Shown piece by piece: positions 34,169 through 47,980 of a DNA stretch of 64,000 nucleotides (the stretch's first letter is position 1; each line of letters begins with the position of its first letter). The DNA comes from Caulobacterales bacterium (lineage in GTDB: Bacteria > Pseudomonadota > Alphaproteobacteria > Caulobacterales > Caulobacteraceae). Below the pieces are notes generated by a model. That model had not been told where the DNA came from. It did no database searches and worked only from the letters and a program-made list of their open reading frames with translations. The translations under genes and the position numbers were made by a program. Where the stretch lies: positions 1 through 64,000 of the forward strand of contig JAEKKJ010000006.1 in the NCBI GenBank assembly GCA_019510435.1. Direction: 5' to 3'.

Positions 34169-36681
34169 TCCCGCTCTGGCTGCGCTTCGCGGGGCGCGAG
34201 CTGCGCAGCGGCGTCAAGGGCTTCCGCATCTTCCTGGCGTGCCTCGCCCTGGGCGTGGCGGCCATCGCCGCCGCCAGCTCCACGGCCGAGGCGTTCCGGC
34301 ACGGCCTCGCCAGCCAGGCGCGCGAGATCCTCGGCGGAGACCTCGCCGTCTCGGTCGGCCAGCGGCGGTTCACGCCGGCCGAGCGCCAGAGCCTCACGCA
34401 CCTCGGCCGCACCTCCTACGCGGTGGCGTCGCAGGCCATGGCCCAGGCGCAGAACGGCGAGCGACGGCTGGTGGAGCTGCGCGGCGTCGACGCCGCCTAT
34501 CCCCTGGCCGGGAGCGTCACCCTCCGCGGCGCGCCTTCGCTGCAGGCGGCCCTGGCGCCGCGCGACGGGGTATGGGGCGCGGCGGTGGAGCAGGCGCTGC
34601 TGGACCGGCTGCACCTGAAGCTGGGCGACCGCTTCCTGGCCGGCAACGTGCCCATGCGCGTGGGCGCGGTGCTGGAGGCTGAGCCTGACCGGCTATCCCG
34701 CGGCTTCGCCCTGGGCCCCCGCGTGCTCACCCGCACCGGCGCGCTGGAGCAGGGCGGGTTCCTCACCCCGGGCCTGCCGTTCGGCGAGACCGTGCGGGTG
34801 GCGCTCAGCCCCAACATCGACCTGGCCTGGGCCAAGGCCGACGTGCATCGCGACATGACGGGCTTCTTCCGGGTGCGCGACCGCAATGACGCCGCACCGG
34901 GGATCAGCCGGCTCATCGACCAGCTGGAATACTTCCTGGGCTTCATCGGCCTGGCCTCGCTGGTGGCGGGCGGGCTCGGGGTGTTCGGGGCGGTCAGCGC
35001 CTATGTGGACGGGCGCAAACCGGCGATCGCCACCCTGAAGGCCCTGGGCGCGGAGAGCGGCCTGGTGCGCGACACCTACCTGGCCCAGATCGGTCTCCTG
35101 GCGCTGCTGGGCGTGGGGCTCGGCCTCGTGGTCGGCGCGGCGACGCCGCTGGCGCTGGGCGCCTGGGTCAGGGACAAGCTGCCGGTCCCGGCGCTGTTCG
35201 CGGTCTACCCCTGGCCGCTGGTCCGGGCGGGCGGGTTCGGCCTGCTGTCGGCGGCGGCCTTCTCCCTCGCGCCGCTGGCCCGGGCGCGGACCACGCCGCC
35301 CGCCAGCCTGTTTCGCAGCGACCTTTCCGGCGCCCTGCGGTTGGGGCCGGAGCTGATCGGCGCCGGCCTGGCGGCGGCGGGCCTGGCCGCCCTGGCGATC
35401 CTGACCGCGCCGACGCCGCTGGCCGCCGGGTTGATGATCGGTGGGGTGGCGCTGGCCTTCGGCCTGCTCTGGGGGTTCGGCTGGGGCGCCGCCAGCCTGG
35501 CCGGGCGGCTGCGCGGCGGCGCGCACGGGGCGGTCCGCATCGCCCTCGCCAACCTGGCCGGCCCGCGCTCGGCTGCCCGCACGGCGGCCCCGGCCATCGG
35601 CCTGGGTGTCGCGCTGCTGGCCGCGGTGGTGCTGATCCAGTCCAGCCTGCTGAACCAGATCGCGGTGACCGCGCCGCAGACCGCCCCCGCCCTGGTGTTC
35701 ACCGGCATCCCGGCCGAACGCACCGCCGCCTTCGACGCCGACATCGCCCGCGCCCTGGGCCATCCTCCGACCCGGGACACCTACCTGCGCGCGCCCTTCC
35801 TCACCGGCCGCATCTCGGCGGTGCGCGGCCAACCGGTGGACATCGCCAAGGTCCCGCCCGCCATGCGCTGGGCCTTCGACAACGACGTGGGCCTGTCCGC
35901 CATCGGGCCCGAGCCGCCCAATCCCAATATCGAGAAGGGCCACTGGTGGCCCGCAGCCTACGCTGGCCCGCCGCTGGTCGCCCTGGCCCACGACCCGTCC
36001 GAGGCGATGCACATCCGCATCGGCGATCCGGTGACCATTTCGGTGCTCGGCCGCGACATCGAGGCCCGGGTGGCGGCCGTGCGCCGGGTGGACTTCGGCG
36101 CCTTCGGAGCCAGCTTCCCCATCGTGCTGACGCCTGGGGCCCTGGAAGGCGCCGCGCCTCGCCACGTGGCCATCGCCAAGGCCAGCCGCGCCGAGGAGCG
36201 GCGGATCGGGCTGGTGCTGGCCGCCGACTTCCCGGAGGTGAACGTGATCTCGGTGCGCGAGCAGCTGGAGGCGGCCACCGACCTCTTCGACCGCGTGGCC
36301 CTGGCCGTGCGCGGGGCCGCCGCCGTGGCCCTGATGGCCGCCCTCCTGGTGCTGGCCGGCGCCATCGCCGCGCGCGCCCAGGAGCGCATGCGGGAGGCAG
36401 CCACCCTCAAGGTCCTGGGCGCCAGCCGCCTGCAGGTGCTGAGCGCCTATGTGACCGAGTACGGCCTGGTCGGCGTGATCGCGGGCGCCGCCGGCGTCGG
36501 CCTGGGGTATGCGGCCGCATGGCCCGTGGTGGTCAAGGTGTTCGAAGCCAAGTGGAGCGTGGACTGGGGCGGGGTGGCCGCGCTCCTGGCCGGCGCCTCG
36601 GCCCTGGCGGCGGGCGGCGGCCTGCTCGCCGCGTTCCAGGCGCTGTCCAAACGCCCGGCCCCGGCGCTGCGGGCGGAGTGA
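34165..36681 (+). CDS. ABC transporter permease, FtsX type (YbbP-like)
   Basis: An 838-aa permease with FtsX/MacB-like modules: first TM near 15-40 (FRIFLACLALGVAAIAAAS), a large periplasmic domain, a three-helix block near 250-370 (FFLGFIGLASLVAGGLGVFGAV ... TLKALGAESGLVRDTYL), more helices, a second periplasmic domain, and a C-terminal FtsX block (AALLVLAGAIAARAQERMREAATLKVLGASRLQVL). The GTG start overlaps the ATPase stop. In E. coli the YbbAP pair sits beside tesA as here; it is thought to extract lipid-like substrates from the membrane. Substrate not proven. Confidence 0.9.
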   Translation: MIPLWLRFAGRELRSGVKGFRIFLACLALGVAAIAAASSTAEAFRHGLASQAREILGGDLAVSVGQRRFTPAERQSLTHLGRTSYAVASQAMAQAQNGERRLVELRGVDAAYPLAGSVTLRGAPSLQAALAPRDGVWGAAVEQALLDRLHLKLGDRFLAGNVPMRVGAVLEAEPDRLSRGFALGPRVLTRTGALEQGGFLTPGLPFGETVRVALSPNIDLAWAKADVHRDMTGFFRVRDRNDAAPGISRLIDQLEYFLGFIGLASLVAGGLGVFGAVSAYVDGRKPAIATLKALGAESGLVRDTYLAQIGLLALLGVGLGLVVGAATPLALGAWVRDKLPVPALFAVYPWPLVRAGGFGLLSAAAFSLAPLARARTTPPASLFRSDLSGALRLGPELIGAGLAAAGLAALAILTAPTPLAAGLMIGGVALAFGLLWGFGWGAASLAGRLRGGAHGAVRIALANLAGPRSAARTAAPAIGLGVALLAAVVLIQSSLLNQIAVTAPQTAPALVFTGIPAERTAAFDADIARALGHPPTRDTYLRAPFLTGRISAVRGQPVDIAKVPPAMRWAFDNDVGLSAIGPEPPNPNIEKGHWWPAAYAGPPLVALAHDPSEAMHIRIGDPVTISVLGRDIEARVAAVRRVDFGAFGASFPIVLTPGALEGAAPRHVAIAKASRAEERRIGLVLAADFPEVNVISVREQLEAATDLFDRVALAVRGAAAVALMAALLVLAGAIAARAQERMREAATLKVLGASRLQVLSAYVTEYGLVGVIAGAAGVGLGYAAAWPVVVKVFEAKWSVDWGGVAALLAGASALAAGGGLLAAFQALSKRPAPALRAE

Positions 36682-36784
36682 CGCTGCGCAAGATTGCCGC
36701 ATCGCCGCGGCGATAACGATTTGGCATTCGAGGTCCGCGCAAGCTTCGGCCCAAGATCGCCCGAACCCCAAGGACTCCCGTTCG

Positions 36785-37003
36785 ATGCCCTTCGAGATCA
36801 CCCGCAAAGACGTCGTCGACATCGGCTCGGCCGCGCTCGTGTTCATTTCCGGCGCGCTGACGGGCCACTATGCGGCGATCGGCATGGATGCGGTGCAGTG
36901 GGCCGGCGCCGCCGCCGCCGTGCTGGGCTCGGTGACCGTGGCCGTCGCCGTCCGCGTCTGGCCGCCGACGATCAAGACCGCCAAGGCCAAGGCGCGCGAC
37001 TGA
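36785..37003 (+). CDS. Small membrane protein, 72 aa
   Basis: The protein starts MPFEITRKDVVDIGSAALVF, with two hydrophobic segments (GSAALVFISGALTGHYAAIG and WAGAAAAVLGSVTVAVAVRVW) and a Lys-rich tail (KTAKAKARD). It resembles holin-like or accessory two-helix membrane peptides in length only; no phage context is present. ATG 36785 is preceded by a weak AGGACT Shine-Dalgarno. Followed by a palindromic repeat. Function unknown. Confidence 0.6.
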   Translation: MPFEITRKDVVDIGSAALVFISGALTGHYAAIGMDAVQWAGAAAAVLGSVTVAVAVRVWPPTIKTAKAKARD

Positions 37004-37007
37004 ATTG

Positions 37008-37144
37008 TCCCTCCCCTTCATGGGGAGGGTGGCGCGAGCGAAGCGAGAGCCGGGTGGGGAAACCACGACCGGGCTTCTGCGCCCGGTCGATACTTCCCCA
37101 CCCTGATCGCTGCGCGATCTGTCCCTCCCCATAAAAGGGAGGGA
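37008..37144. repeat. Composite palindromic repeat (REP/BIME-like), copy 2
   Basis: Outer hairpins TCCCTCCCCTTCATGGGGAGGG and TCCCTCCCCATAAAAGGGAGGGA flank inner ones (GCGAGCGAAGCGAG, ACCGGGC-TTCTGC-GCCCGGT). The CCGGGTGGGG ... CCCCACCCTG pair spans the centre. It sits between convergent genes and shares end hairpins with copies at 17338 and 48684. Confidence 0.7.
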
Positions 37145-37148
37145 AAGC

Positions 37149-39112
<1,964 letters not shown>

Positions 39113-39217
39113 TGAGGGCGAGGTTAGGCCGATCGACCGGCCGCCGCCATCACAAATGCAGACGCTGAACCCGCGGCGGCCTATTCTGCATTGAAGGGGA
39201 GAGTTCAGGAGGATGCG

Positions 39218-39658
39218 ATGAGAACGCCACCCAAGACCCTCGCCACCGTCGCGGCCGTCGCCCTGTCGGCGGCCGCCCTCGCCACCGCCGCCTGGGGCGC
39301 GCGGACCTCGGCGCTGCCGACCCCGCCGCCGCCGCCGGGCACGGGCCTGCCATCCGGCCAATGCATCCGCAGCCACGACATCCGCAACCACGTCATCGCC
39401 GACGACCGCACCCTGCTGCTCAGCGTGAACGGCCGCGACACCTACCGGGTGACGGTGGATGGGAACTGCCTGGCCGGCGCCTGGGACACCGACCCGATCG
39501 TCACCCGCGAGCCGCCGGGGGCCTCGATCATCTGCAAGCCGATCGACATGGACCTGGGCATCCACCGCAACGGCTTCACCAGCCGCTGCATCGTCGACTC
39601 CATCGTCAAGCTGACGCCCCAGGAAGTCGCCGCCCTGCCGAAGAAGAAGCGGCCGTAA
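39218..39658 (+). CDS. Exported DUF6491-type protein
   Basis: A 146-aa protein with an N-terminal signal or anchor (TLATVAAVALSAAALATAAWGA), a proline stretch, then CIRSHDIRNHVIADDRTLLLSVNGRDTYRVTVDGNCLAGAWDTDPIVTREPPGASIICKPIDMDLG and RCIVDSIVKLTPQEVAALP. The four Cys probably form two disulphides in the periplasm. The IRN--I-DD-TL and C-VDSI--LTP-E patterns match, from memory, the DUF6491 family of Caulobacterales and relatives. Function unknown. A GGAGGATG site precedes the ATG. Confidence 0.78.
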   Translation: MRTPPKTLATVAAVALSAAALATAAWGARTSALPTPPPPPGTGLPSGQCIRSHDIRNHVIADDRTLLLSVNGRDTYRVTVDGNCLAGAWDTDPIVTREPPGASIICKPIDMDLGIHRNGFTSRCIVDSIVKLTPQEVAALPKKKRP

Positions 39659-39660
39659 CC

Positions 39661-39689
39661 GTTCCTCTCCCACGCGGTGGGAGAGGAAC
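39661..39689. terminator. Hairpin between convergent genes
   Basis: GTTCCTCTCCCA (39661-39672) pairs perfectly with TGGGAGAGGAAC (39678-39689) around a 5-nt CGCGG loop. There is no T tract. Likely 3'-end structure for both genes. Confidence 0.6.
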
Positions 39690-39712
39690 AGGCGTCAGAG
39701 CCGTCGCGACGC

Positions 39713-40180
39713 TCACCGGTGGACGAAGTGTTCCTGGTAGGCGTGGGACTTGCCTTCCGGGTTCTTGGCGACGCCGCGGCGGACGGCGGTCTTGCCGTCG
39801 GCGCTGAAGGTCCAGAACTCGCCGGCGACCACGTCGCCGTCCTTCATCTTCAGGATCTGCAGGTTGTCGGGATCGGTCTGGGTGATGGCCACCTGGTTGA
39901 ACCGCTCCTGGTTGGGGAACGGCGCCACGGTCCCGTCCAGGGTCGTGACGTGGTCCGAGATGTACGGCTTGTCGGGCCGGGTGGTGTTCTCGGAGTGGTA
40001 GGTCAGCTTGTTGTCGCCGAACTTGAAGTTGATCACCAGCTTGAAGCCCGGCTCGATGGTGCTGCCGGGCTCCTTGGAGACCACGGCCACCCAGTCGCCG
40101 TCGTGCGGGCTGGCGGCGCCGGCCGGGCCAGCGGCCAGGAGGCTCGAGGCGACCGCGAAGGCGGCGAGGTAACGGATCAT
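39713..40180 (-). CDS. Exported protein of unknown function
   Basis: A 155-aa protein: signal peptide (MIRYLAAFAVASSLLAAGPAGA), then a beta-rich domain (GDWVAVVSKEPGSTIEPGFKLVINFKFGDNKLTYHSENTTRPDKPYISDHVTTLDGTVAPFPNQERFNQVAITQTDPDNLQILKMKDGDVVAGEFWTFSADGKTAVRRG). This reads like a lipocalin-type or similar beta barrel, with NQVAITQTDP-NLQIL--KDGDVVVGEFW. An AGGAGGAC site precedes its start, 25 nt after the acylase gene on the same strand. It may therefore be the last gene of the sigma/FecR/receptor/acylase unit. Confidence 0.75.
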   Translation of the reverse strand: MIRYLAAFAVASSLLAAGPAGAASPHDGDWVAVVSKEPGSTIEPGFKLVINFKFGDNKLTYHSENTTRPDKPYISDHVTTLDGTVAPFPNQERFNQVAITQTDPDNLQILKMKDGDVVAGEFWTFSADGKTAVRRGVAKNPEGKSHAYQEHFVHR

Positions 40181-40205
40181 GGCGTCCTCCTGAAAGCGGC
40201 GCGGC

Positions 40206-42290
40206 CTAGAACGGGGCCCGCGCCTCGACGTGCTGTTCGACCTCGGCGCGGCTGGTCCAAAGTGTGCGCAGGGTCTTGTCCGAAAGGTGCTGCAGCTGGT
40301 CGGTCCGGTGCGGCGAGCCGGGCTGGGTGGAGTCGCCATAGCTCATCAGCCCCTGCGCCTTGATCGGCGTCGAGAACTCCACCAGCGAGACCCAGGTCTC
40401 GCCGTGCACGGGCGTGCGCACGCCGTTCTTCAGCGGGCTCCAGGTGATCACCCGGAAGACGCCCTCGTTGCCGAAGCCGCCATTGCCGGGCAGGTCGACC
40501 GCCCCCATGGCGAAGCGCGAGACCTCGCCGAACGGTCGGTCGATGGCGCCGTACTGGGCCTTGGCCTCGGCGATGGCGTCCTTCAGCATCGCCACCGCCT
40601 GGGCCGGGTCCTTGAGGCCCGACGGGGTGTCGATCGGCTGGTCGGGCGACCAGCGGACCTTGAAGTTGGCGTCGCTCTGGAAGTTGGGGCCCGAGAACTT
40701 CCGCGCCCAGGTCTCGAACAAGAGGGCCGCGCGGCTGTCGGCGTCGTCCTGGCGGTTCCAGGCCTTGAGCAGGGCCACCGCCTGCTGCACCTCCGGATCG
40801 GCGTCGGCGGCAGCGGCGGCCACCAGCTCGTCCAGCACCCGGTCGGCCATCAGCACGTGGGTGGAGAGCTTGCGGGCGATGAAGTCGTCGTAGGCGATCT
40901 TCGGCGGGTCGGCCATCAGGTGCGACGACTGCTGGGCGCGCAGCGACATCGGCCCGTTGGTCGCCACATAGGGCGGGAAGTCCTTCCAGTGGATCACCTG
41001 CGGATAGGTGGCCACCCACGGCGGGTCGTTGGTGTTCTGGACGTAGCCGGACGGCGGATCGATGACCTTGGGCAGCTCAGCGTAGCTGTGGGTCTGGGTC
41101 CACAGGGTCTTGGACGTGTCGCCGGGGACGAGGCCCTTCCAGTACTTCAGGTCGCCCTGGTCGTGCTTTGGGAGGATGCCGTTGTCCAGGTACTCGACGT
41201 GCCCTTCCTTGTCGGCATAGACGATGTTGAAGGTGGGCACGTCCAGGCGGGCCAGGATGGTCTGCAGCTCGGCGAAGCTCTTCGCCCGGCCCATGTCCCA
41301 GTATTCGCGCAGGCCGCCGTGGCGATCGAGGCCGGCCACCCGCACGGCCACGGTCTTGCCGTCCTTGCGGTCGAACACCGGGCCCTGCACGGCCTTGCGC
41401 ACCACCAGGGTCTCGGTCTTCAGCGCGCCGTCCGGCTGGCGAACCTTGTAGGTCTTGGTGGCGGTCTCGAACGGCAGGACCTTGCCGTCGTAGACATAGC
41501 CGCCCGGCGCCAGCTTCAGCTCGTACAGCGTCGAACCCGCGATGCCGTTGACGGTGTTGGTGAACCCCATCCGGTCGTTGAACGCGAAGCGCAGCACCGG
41601 CAGCCCCACCTGGGTGGCGCCATAGAGGTGGAACCCCGGCCCATCCAGGCCGATCTCGAAATAGGTGAAGTAGCTGGGCGCCCAGGGCAGGTGCGGGTTG
41701 GCCAGCAGCAGGGTGTTCCCGCTGGCCGACTTCTTCGGCATCACCGCCCAGGCGTTGGAGCCGGCGTCGTTGTTCGCCCCCGTCGCCGCCGCCATCGGCG
41801 AGACGTAGATGTAGTTCATCAGCCGGTGGGCGTGGGCCATCACATCCACGCCGGAGATCGGCAGCACCCGGGCGATGGCCGGATCGATCTTGTCGGGATG
41901 GGCCTTGGCGTAGGCGTTCATACCCGCGGCGAAGGCGTCCAGGTCGGCGCGGAACTGGGCCGGCTCGGCCTTGTACCAGGCGCCCGCGCGCTCATAGACG
42001 TCGTTGGCCAGCACCCACTTGTCGGACTCGACCTCGCTGTCGCCCCAGTATTCGGCTGCCCGGCCGCGGGCTTCGCCGTAGAGCTTCAGGACGAGGTTGC
42101 CGTGGTTGGCCGCCGTGGCGTAGCCGAAGCCGTAGAAGACCGAGGCCTCGTCCTTTCCGTAGACGTGCGGCACGCCATAGGTGTCGAACACCACCTCGCC
42201 GTGGGGCGCGGCCTGGGCGGCAGGGGCAGCCAGGGTGAGCCCGACGGCGAGGGCCAGGCCCTTCAGCCATTGGAGGGGGCGCTTGGGCAT
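40206..42290 (-). CDS. Periplasmic penicillin-acylase-family Ntn hydrolase
   Basis: About 694 aa. Signal peptide MPKRPLQWLKGLALAVGLTLAAPAAQA; alpha chain with VVFDTYGVPHVYGKDEASVFYGFGYA; autoproteolysis site before the Ser of DAGSNAWAV (Ser about 178), the N-terminal nucleophile of the mature beta chain; then LANPHLPWAPSYFTYFEIGLDGPGFHLYGATQVGLPVL and FTNTVNG. The family splits amides such as beta-lactams, acyl-homoserine lactones and aculeacin. It starts 13 nt after the TonB receptor; a GTG at 42302 is an alternative start. Its substrate is probably what the receptor imports or senses (inference). Confidence 0.9.
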   Translation of the reverse strand: MPKRPLQWLKGLALAVGLTLAAPAAQAAPHGEVVFDTYGVPHVYGKDEASVFYGFGYATAANHGNLVLKLYGEARGRAAEYWGDSEVESDKWVLANDVYERAGAWYKAEPAQFRADLDAFAAGMNAYAKAHPDKIDPAIARVLPISGVDVMAHAHRLMNYIYVSPMAAATGANNDAGSNAWAVMPKKSASGNTLLLANPHLPWAPSYFTYFEIGLDGPGFHLYGATQVGLPVLRFAFNDRMGFTNTVNGIAGSTLYELKLAPGGYVYDGKVLPFETATKTYKVRQPDGALKTETLVVRKAVQGPVFDRKDGKTVAVRVAGLDRHGGLREYWDMGRAKSFAELQTILARLDVPTFNIVYADKEGHVEYLDNGILPKHDQGDLKYWKGLVPGDTSKTLWTQTHSYAELPKVIDPPSGYVQNTNDPPWVATYPQVIHWKDFPPYVATNGPMSLRAQQSSHLMADPPKIAYDDFIARKLSTHVLMADRVLDELVAAAAADADPEVQQAVALLKAWNRQDDADSRAALLFETWARKFSGPNFQSDANFKVRWSPDQPIDTPSGLKDPAQAVAMLKDAIAEAKAQYGAIDRPFGEVSRFAMGAVDLPGNGGFGNEGVFRVITWSPLKNGVRTPVHGETWVSLVEFSTPIKAQGLMSYGDSTQPGSPHRTDQLQHLSDKTLRTLWTSRAEVEQHVEARAPF

Positions 42291-42303
42291 CCGCGGCGTC
42301 ACG

Positions 42304-45114
<2,811 letters not shown>

Positions 45115-45217
45115 GCCCCGTATCCCCCGACCCGCGTTGACGTGTGTCGCTTCTATGAACGGACGGTTTGGCGGGCCTCCGCCATCCGCGCCGGAAAATT
45201 TTTGCGTGGGCGGCCGC

Positions 45218-46216
45218 TCAGGGGCGCGCCACGAGCATGACGCTGCCGTCCGCCGCGCGGATGGACTCCACCGCGAAGCTGGACCCCAGAGCCAGCAGGA
45301 ACTTGTCGGCCTCGCCCACCTCGAAGCGGCCGCCGACCCGGATGTTGGCGAGACGCTCGTCGCCCAGCACGATGGGCTGGGCGCGGTAGCGGTTGAACTC
45401 GTCCACCGCCTGGGCCAGCGTCTCGCCGTCCAGCTCGATCACCCCGTCGCGCCAGGCGGTGCGCTGCTGCAGCTCCTGGCTGGCCAGCACCATGGGGGCG
45501 ACCGCGCCCGAGCGGATCACCGCCCCGGCGCCGGCGAGAATGTGCGGCGCGCGCGGCGCGGCCAGCGACTCGCCCCGGCGGGCCACGGCGACGATCCCTT
45601 CGGTGACGGTGAGCTCCACCACGTTCTCGCGGATGCGTACGTTGAACGCCGTGCCGACCGCGCGCAGCCGTGCGGTGCCGGCGTCCACCAGGAAGGGCCG
45701 GGCCTTGTCGTGCGCCACCTGGAACAGCGCCTCGCCGCGCACCAGCCGCACCCTGCGCTCGCGACGGCCCAGGGCGACTTCCACCGCCGAGGCGGTGTTC
45801 AGCTCCACCCGCGAGCCGTCGGCCAGCAGGACGCTGCGCCGCTCGCCAACGCGGGTGCTGTAGAGCTGCGGGCGGCCGGCGTAGCGCCAGGCGGCGGCGG
45901 TCGCGACCCCGACGGCCGAGGCGGCCATCAGCCCGCCCACGGCCTGGCGGCGGCTGATCGCGCTCGTGCGGGCGGACGCTTCGGCGGCGCTCGACTTGGC
46001 CTCCAGCGGCGGCGGGTCGGCGCGAAGGCGCGCGGACGCCTCCCAGGCCGCCTCCATCCGCGCATAGGCCACGGCATGGCGCGCGTCGGCCGCGATCCAG
46101 TCGTGGATGGCCACCCGCTCGGCGAGCGAGACCTCGCCCTGCAGCCTAGCGACGAACGCCGAGGCCTGAGCGTCGATCGCCTGCCTGTCGTCCGAAGCGG
46201 CCCGTGGATCGCTCAA
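45218..46216 (-). CDS. FecR-family anti-sigma/transmembrane regulator
   Basis: A 332-aa regulator. Seen: N-terminal cytosolic helix domain (DAQASAFVARLQGEVSLAERVAIHDWIAADARHAVAYARMEAAW), one membrane segment (ISRRQAVGGLMAASAVGVATAAAWRYA), FecR domain (STRVGERRSVLLADGSRVELNTASAVEVALGRRERRVRLVRGEALFQVAHDKARPFLVDAGTARLRAVGTAFNVRI) and a C-terminal STN-like DUF4974 domain. It passes the receptor signal to the ECF sigma factor whose gene overlaps it by 71 nt. Confidence 0.94.
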   Translation of the reverse strand: MSDPRAASDDRQAIDAQASAFVARLQGEVSLAERVAIHDWIAADARHAVAYARMEAAWEASARLRADPPPLEAKSSAAEASARTSAISRRQAVGGLMAASAVGVATAAAWRYAGRPQLYSTRVGERRSVLLADGSRVELNTASAVEVALGRRERRVRLVRGEALFQVAHDKARPFLVDAGTARLRAVGTAFNVRIRENVVELTVTEGIVAVARRGESLAAPRAPHILAGAGAVIRSGAVAPMVLASQELQQRTAWRDGVIELDGETLAQAVDEFNRYRAQPIVLGDERLANIRVGGRFEVGEADKFLLALGSSFAVESIRAADGSVMLVARP

Positions 46217-46733
46217 CTTCGATGTCCTCGTGCTCGGCCAACGCCTTGGCCACGAGCAGCACCGCCTTGGCCAGGTGCTTCTCTACCGTAGAAACGGAGA
46301 GCGACATCTCTTCCGCTATCTCCGCCAGAGAAAACTCCTGCACGCGGCGCAGCAGGAAGACACGCCTGGATTGCGGAGGCAGGGTGTCGACGATCGCCTG
46401 CAGCCGGCGCAGCTCGGAACGGGCGGTGATCGCCGCCTCGGTGGAATGGTCGGCGCGCAGCAGGTCCAGATCGGCGACGAAGTCGAGCGAGACGATGGCG
46501 TCCCGGCGCGCGGTGTCGATCAGGAGGTTGCGGGCGATGGCGAAGAGATAGCTGCGGCCGGCGGTGACCCGTTCGATCTCGTGCGCCCCGTAGGCGCGCG
46601 CCAGGGTCTCGGCCGCCAGGTTGTCCACGTCGAAGCCCGGCGGCGTCAGCCGGCGCAGGCGGGCCTTGAGCGCCCCTTCGTGCGGCAGGATCACGGCCTT
46701 GAACCAGGCAAGCCGTGCGGCCACGTCGTCCAT
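46146..46733 (-). CDS. ECF RNA polymerase sigma factor (FecI-like)
   Basis: A 195-aa sigma factor. Seen: region 2 (ILPHEGALKARLRRLTPPGFDVDNLAAETLARAYGAHEIERVTAGRSYLFAIARNLLIDTARR) and region 4 (LPPQSRRVFLLRRVQEFSLAEIAEEMSLSVSTVEKHLAKAVLLVAKAL). FecI-type sigma factors transcribe the receptor operon when the FecR partner signals. ATG 46733 (MDDVAARLAW) is chosen over an upstream frame lacking sigma features. The C-terminus extends past region 4 by about 25 residues because of the overlap with fecR. Confidence 0.93.
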   Translation of the reverse strand: MDDVAARLAWFKAVILPHEGALKARLRRLTPPGFDVDNLAAETLARAYGAHEIERVTAGRSYLFAIARNLLIDTARRDAIVSLDFVADLDLLRADHSTEAAITARSELRRLQAIVDTLPPQSRRVFLLRRVQEFSLAEIAEEMSLSVSTVEKHLAKAVLLVAKALAEHEDIEVERSTGRFGRQAGDRRSGLGVRR

Positions 46734-46960
46734 TCTGCAGCCCCCTCGGGACCGGCATTCGCCATCTCCCGCAACCAAGGCGGCCACAGAACCGGCGCGG
46801 TGTCCATGCCCACGCGGCCACGGCTGGCCTGGACGGGCCCGACGGCCCGGGCCCGCGGCGCCGGCGCGCAGGGGCTGCCGCGAAAATGGCCTCCCGTCCG
46901 CCCCCGCCGCTCGTCGATCCGCTGTCGCGCCAGCCGGCGCAGCCGTGCTAGGGCGTCGGC

Positions 46961-47980
46961 ATGCATCTCGCCCGCTTCAACCCCGTCCGCTTCGCCCACC
47001 TGCCCACGCCGTTCGAGCCCCTGCCGGGCCTGACGGAGCACCTCGCACGCCCCGGCGGCGGCGGACCGGCGGTGTGGATCAAGCGCGACGACTGCACGGG
47101 CCTGGCCGGCGGCGGCAACAAGACCCGCAAGCTCGAGTACCTGGTGGGCGACGCCCTCGCCAACGACGCCGACACCCTGATCACCCAAGGCGCGGTCCAG
47201 TCGAACCACGTGCGCCAGACCGCCGCCGCCGCCACCCGGTTCGGCATGAAGTGCGAGGTCATCCTGGAAGAGCGCACCGGGTCCAAGGCGGTCGACTACA
47301 ACCGCTCGGGCAATGTCCTGCTGGACGAGCTGCTGGGGGCCAAGGTGCGCCGCGTGCCCGGCGGGACCGACATGAACCAGAAGCTGGCCGAGGTGGCCGC
47401 CGAGGTCGCCGACGCCGGCGGGCGGCCATACGTCATCCCCGGCGGCGGCTCCAACTCCATCGGCGCCCTGGGCTATGTGGAATGCGCCCTGGAGCTGGTG
47501 GCCCAGGCCAATGAGATGGGCCTGGAGATCGACCGCATCGTCACCGCCACCGGCAGCGCCGGCACTCACGCGGGCCTGGTCGCGGGCCTGGCGGTGATGG
47601 GCGCCGACATCCCGGTGCTGGGCATCGGCGTGCGCGCGCCGAAGGACGTGCAGGAGACCAATGTCTACAACCTGGCGCTCCAGACCGCGGCCCTGCTGGG
47701 CCACGAGGAGCGCGTGCGCCGCGACATGGTGGTGGCGGACTGCGACTACGTCGGCGCCGGCTACGGCCTGGTGGACGATGCGGTCATCGACGCCCTGAAG
47801 ACCATCGCCCGCACCGACGCCATCCTGCTGGACCCGGTCTACACCGGCAAGGCGATGAAGGGCCTGATCGCGCTCTCCAACGCCGGGGCCTTCGACGGCG
47901 AGACGGTGGTGTTCCTGCACACCGGCGGCGCCCAGGGCCTGTTCGGCTACCAGACGGAGCTGGAGGGCAAGCTCGCATGA
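46961..47980 (+). CDS. D-cysteine desulfhydrase / ACC-deaminase-like PLP enzyme
   Basis: A 339-aa fold-type II PLP enzyme. Seen: [21 protein letters not shown] with the Schiff-base Lys at about 54; [55 protein letters not shown] (phosphate-binding). Family members include D-cysteine desulfhydrase, L-cysteate sulfo-lyase and ACC deaminase; the [11 protein letters not shown] form favours the first two. ATGA overlap with the following racemase suggests joint work on amino-acid stereoisomers. Confidence 0.87.
   Translation: MHLARFNPVRFAHLPTPFEPLPGLTEHLARPGGGGPAVWIKRDDCTGLAGGGNKTRKLEYLVGDALANDADTLITQGAVQSNHVRQTAAAATRFGMKCEVILEERTGSKAVDYNRSGNVLLDELLGAKVRRVPGGTDMNQKLAEVAAEVADAGGRPYVIPGGGSNSIGALGYVECALELVAQANEMGLEIDRIVTATGSAGTHAGLVAGLAVMGADIPVLGIGVRAPKDVQETNVYNLALQTAALLGHEERVRRDMVVADCDYVGAGYGLVDDAVIDALKTIARTDAILLDPVYTGKAMKGLIALSNAGAFDGETVVFLHTGGAQGLFGYQTELEGKLA

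Noticed and set aside
36785-37003. Two-helix small protein as a phage holin
   Set aside because: No endolysin or phage gene is nearby; only length and hydrophobicity agree.
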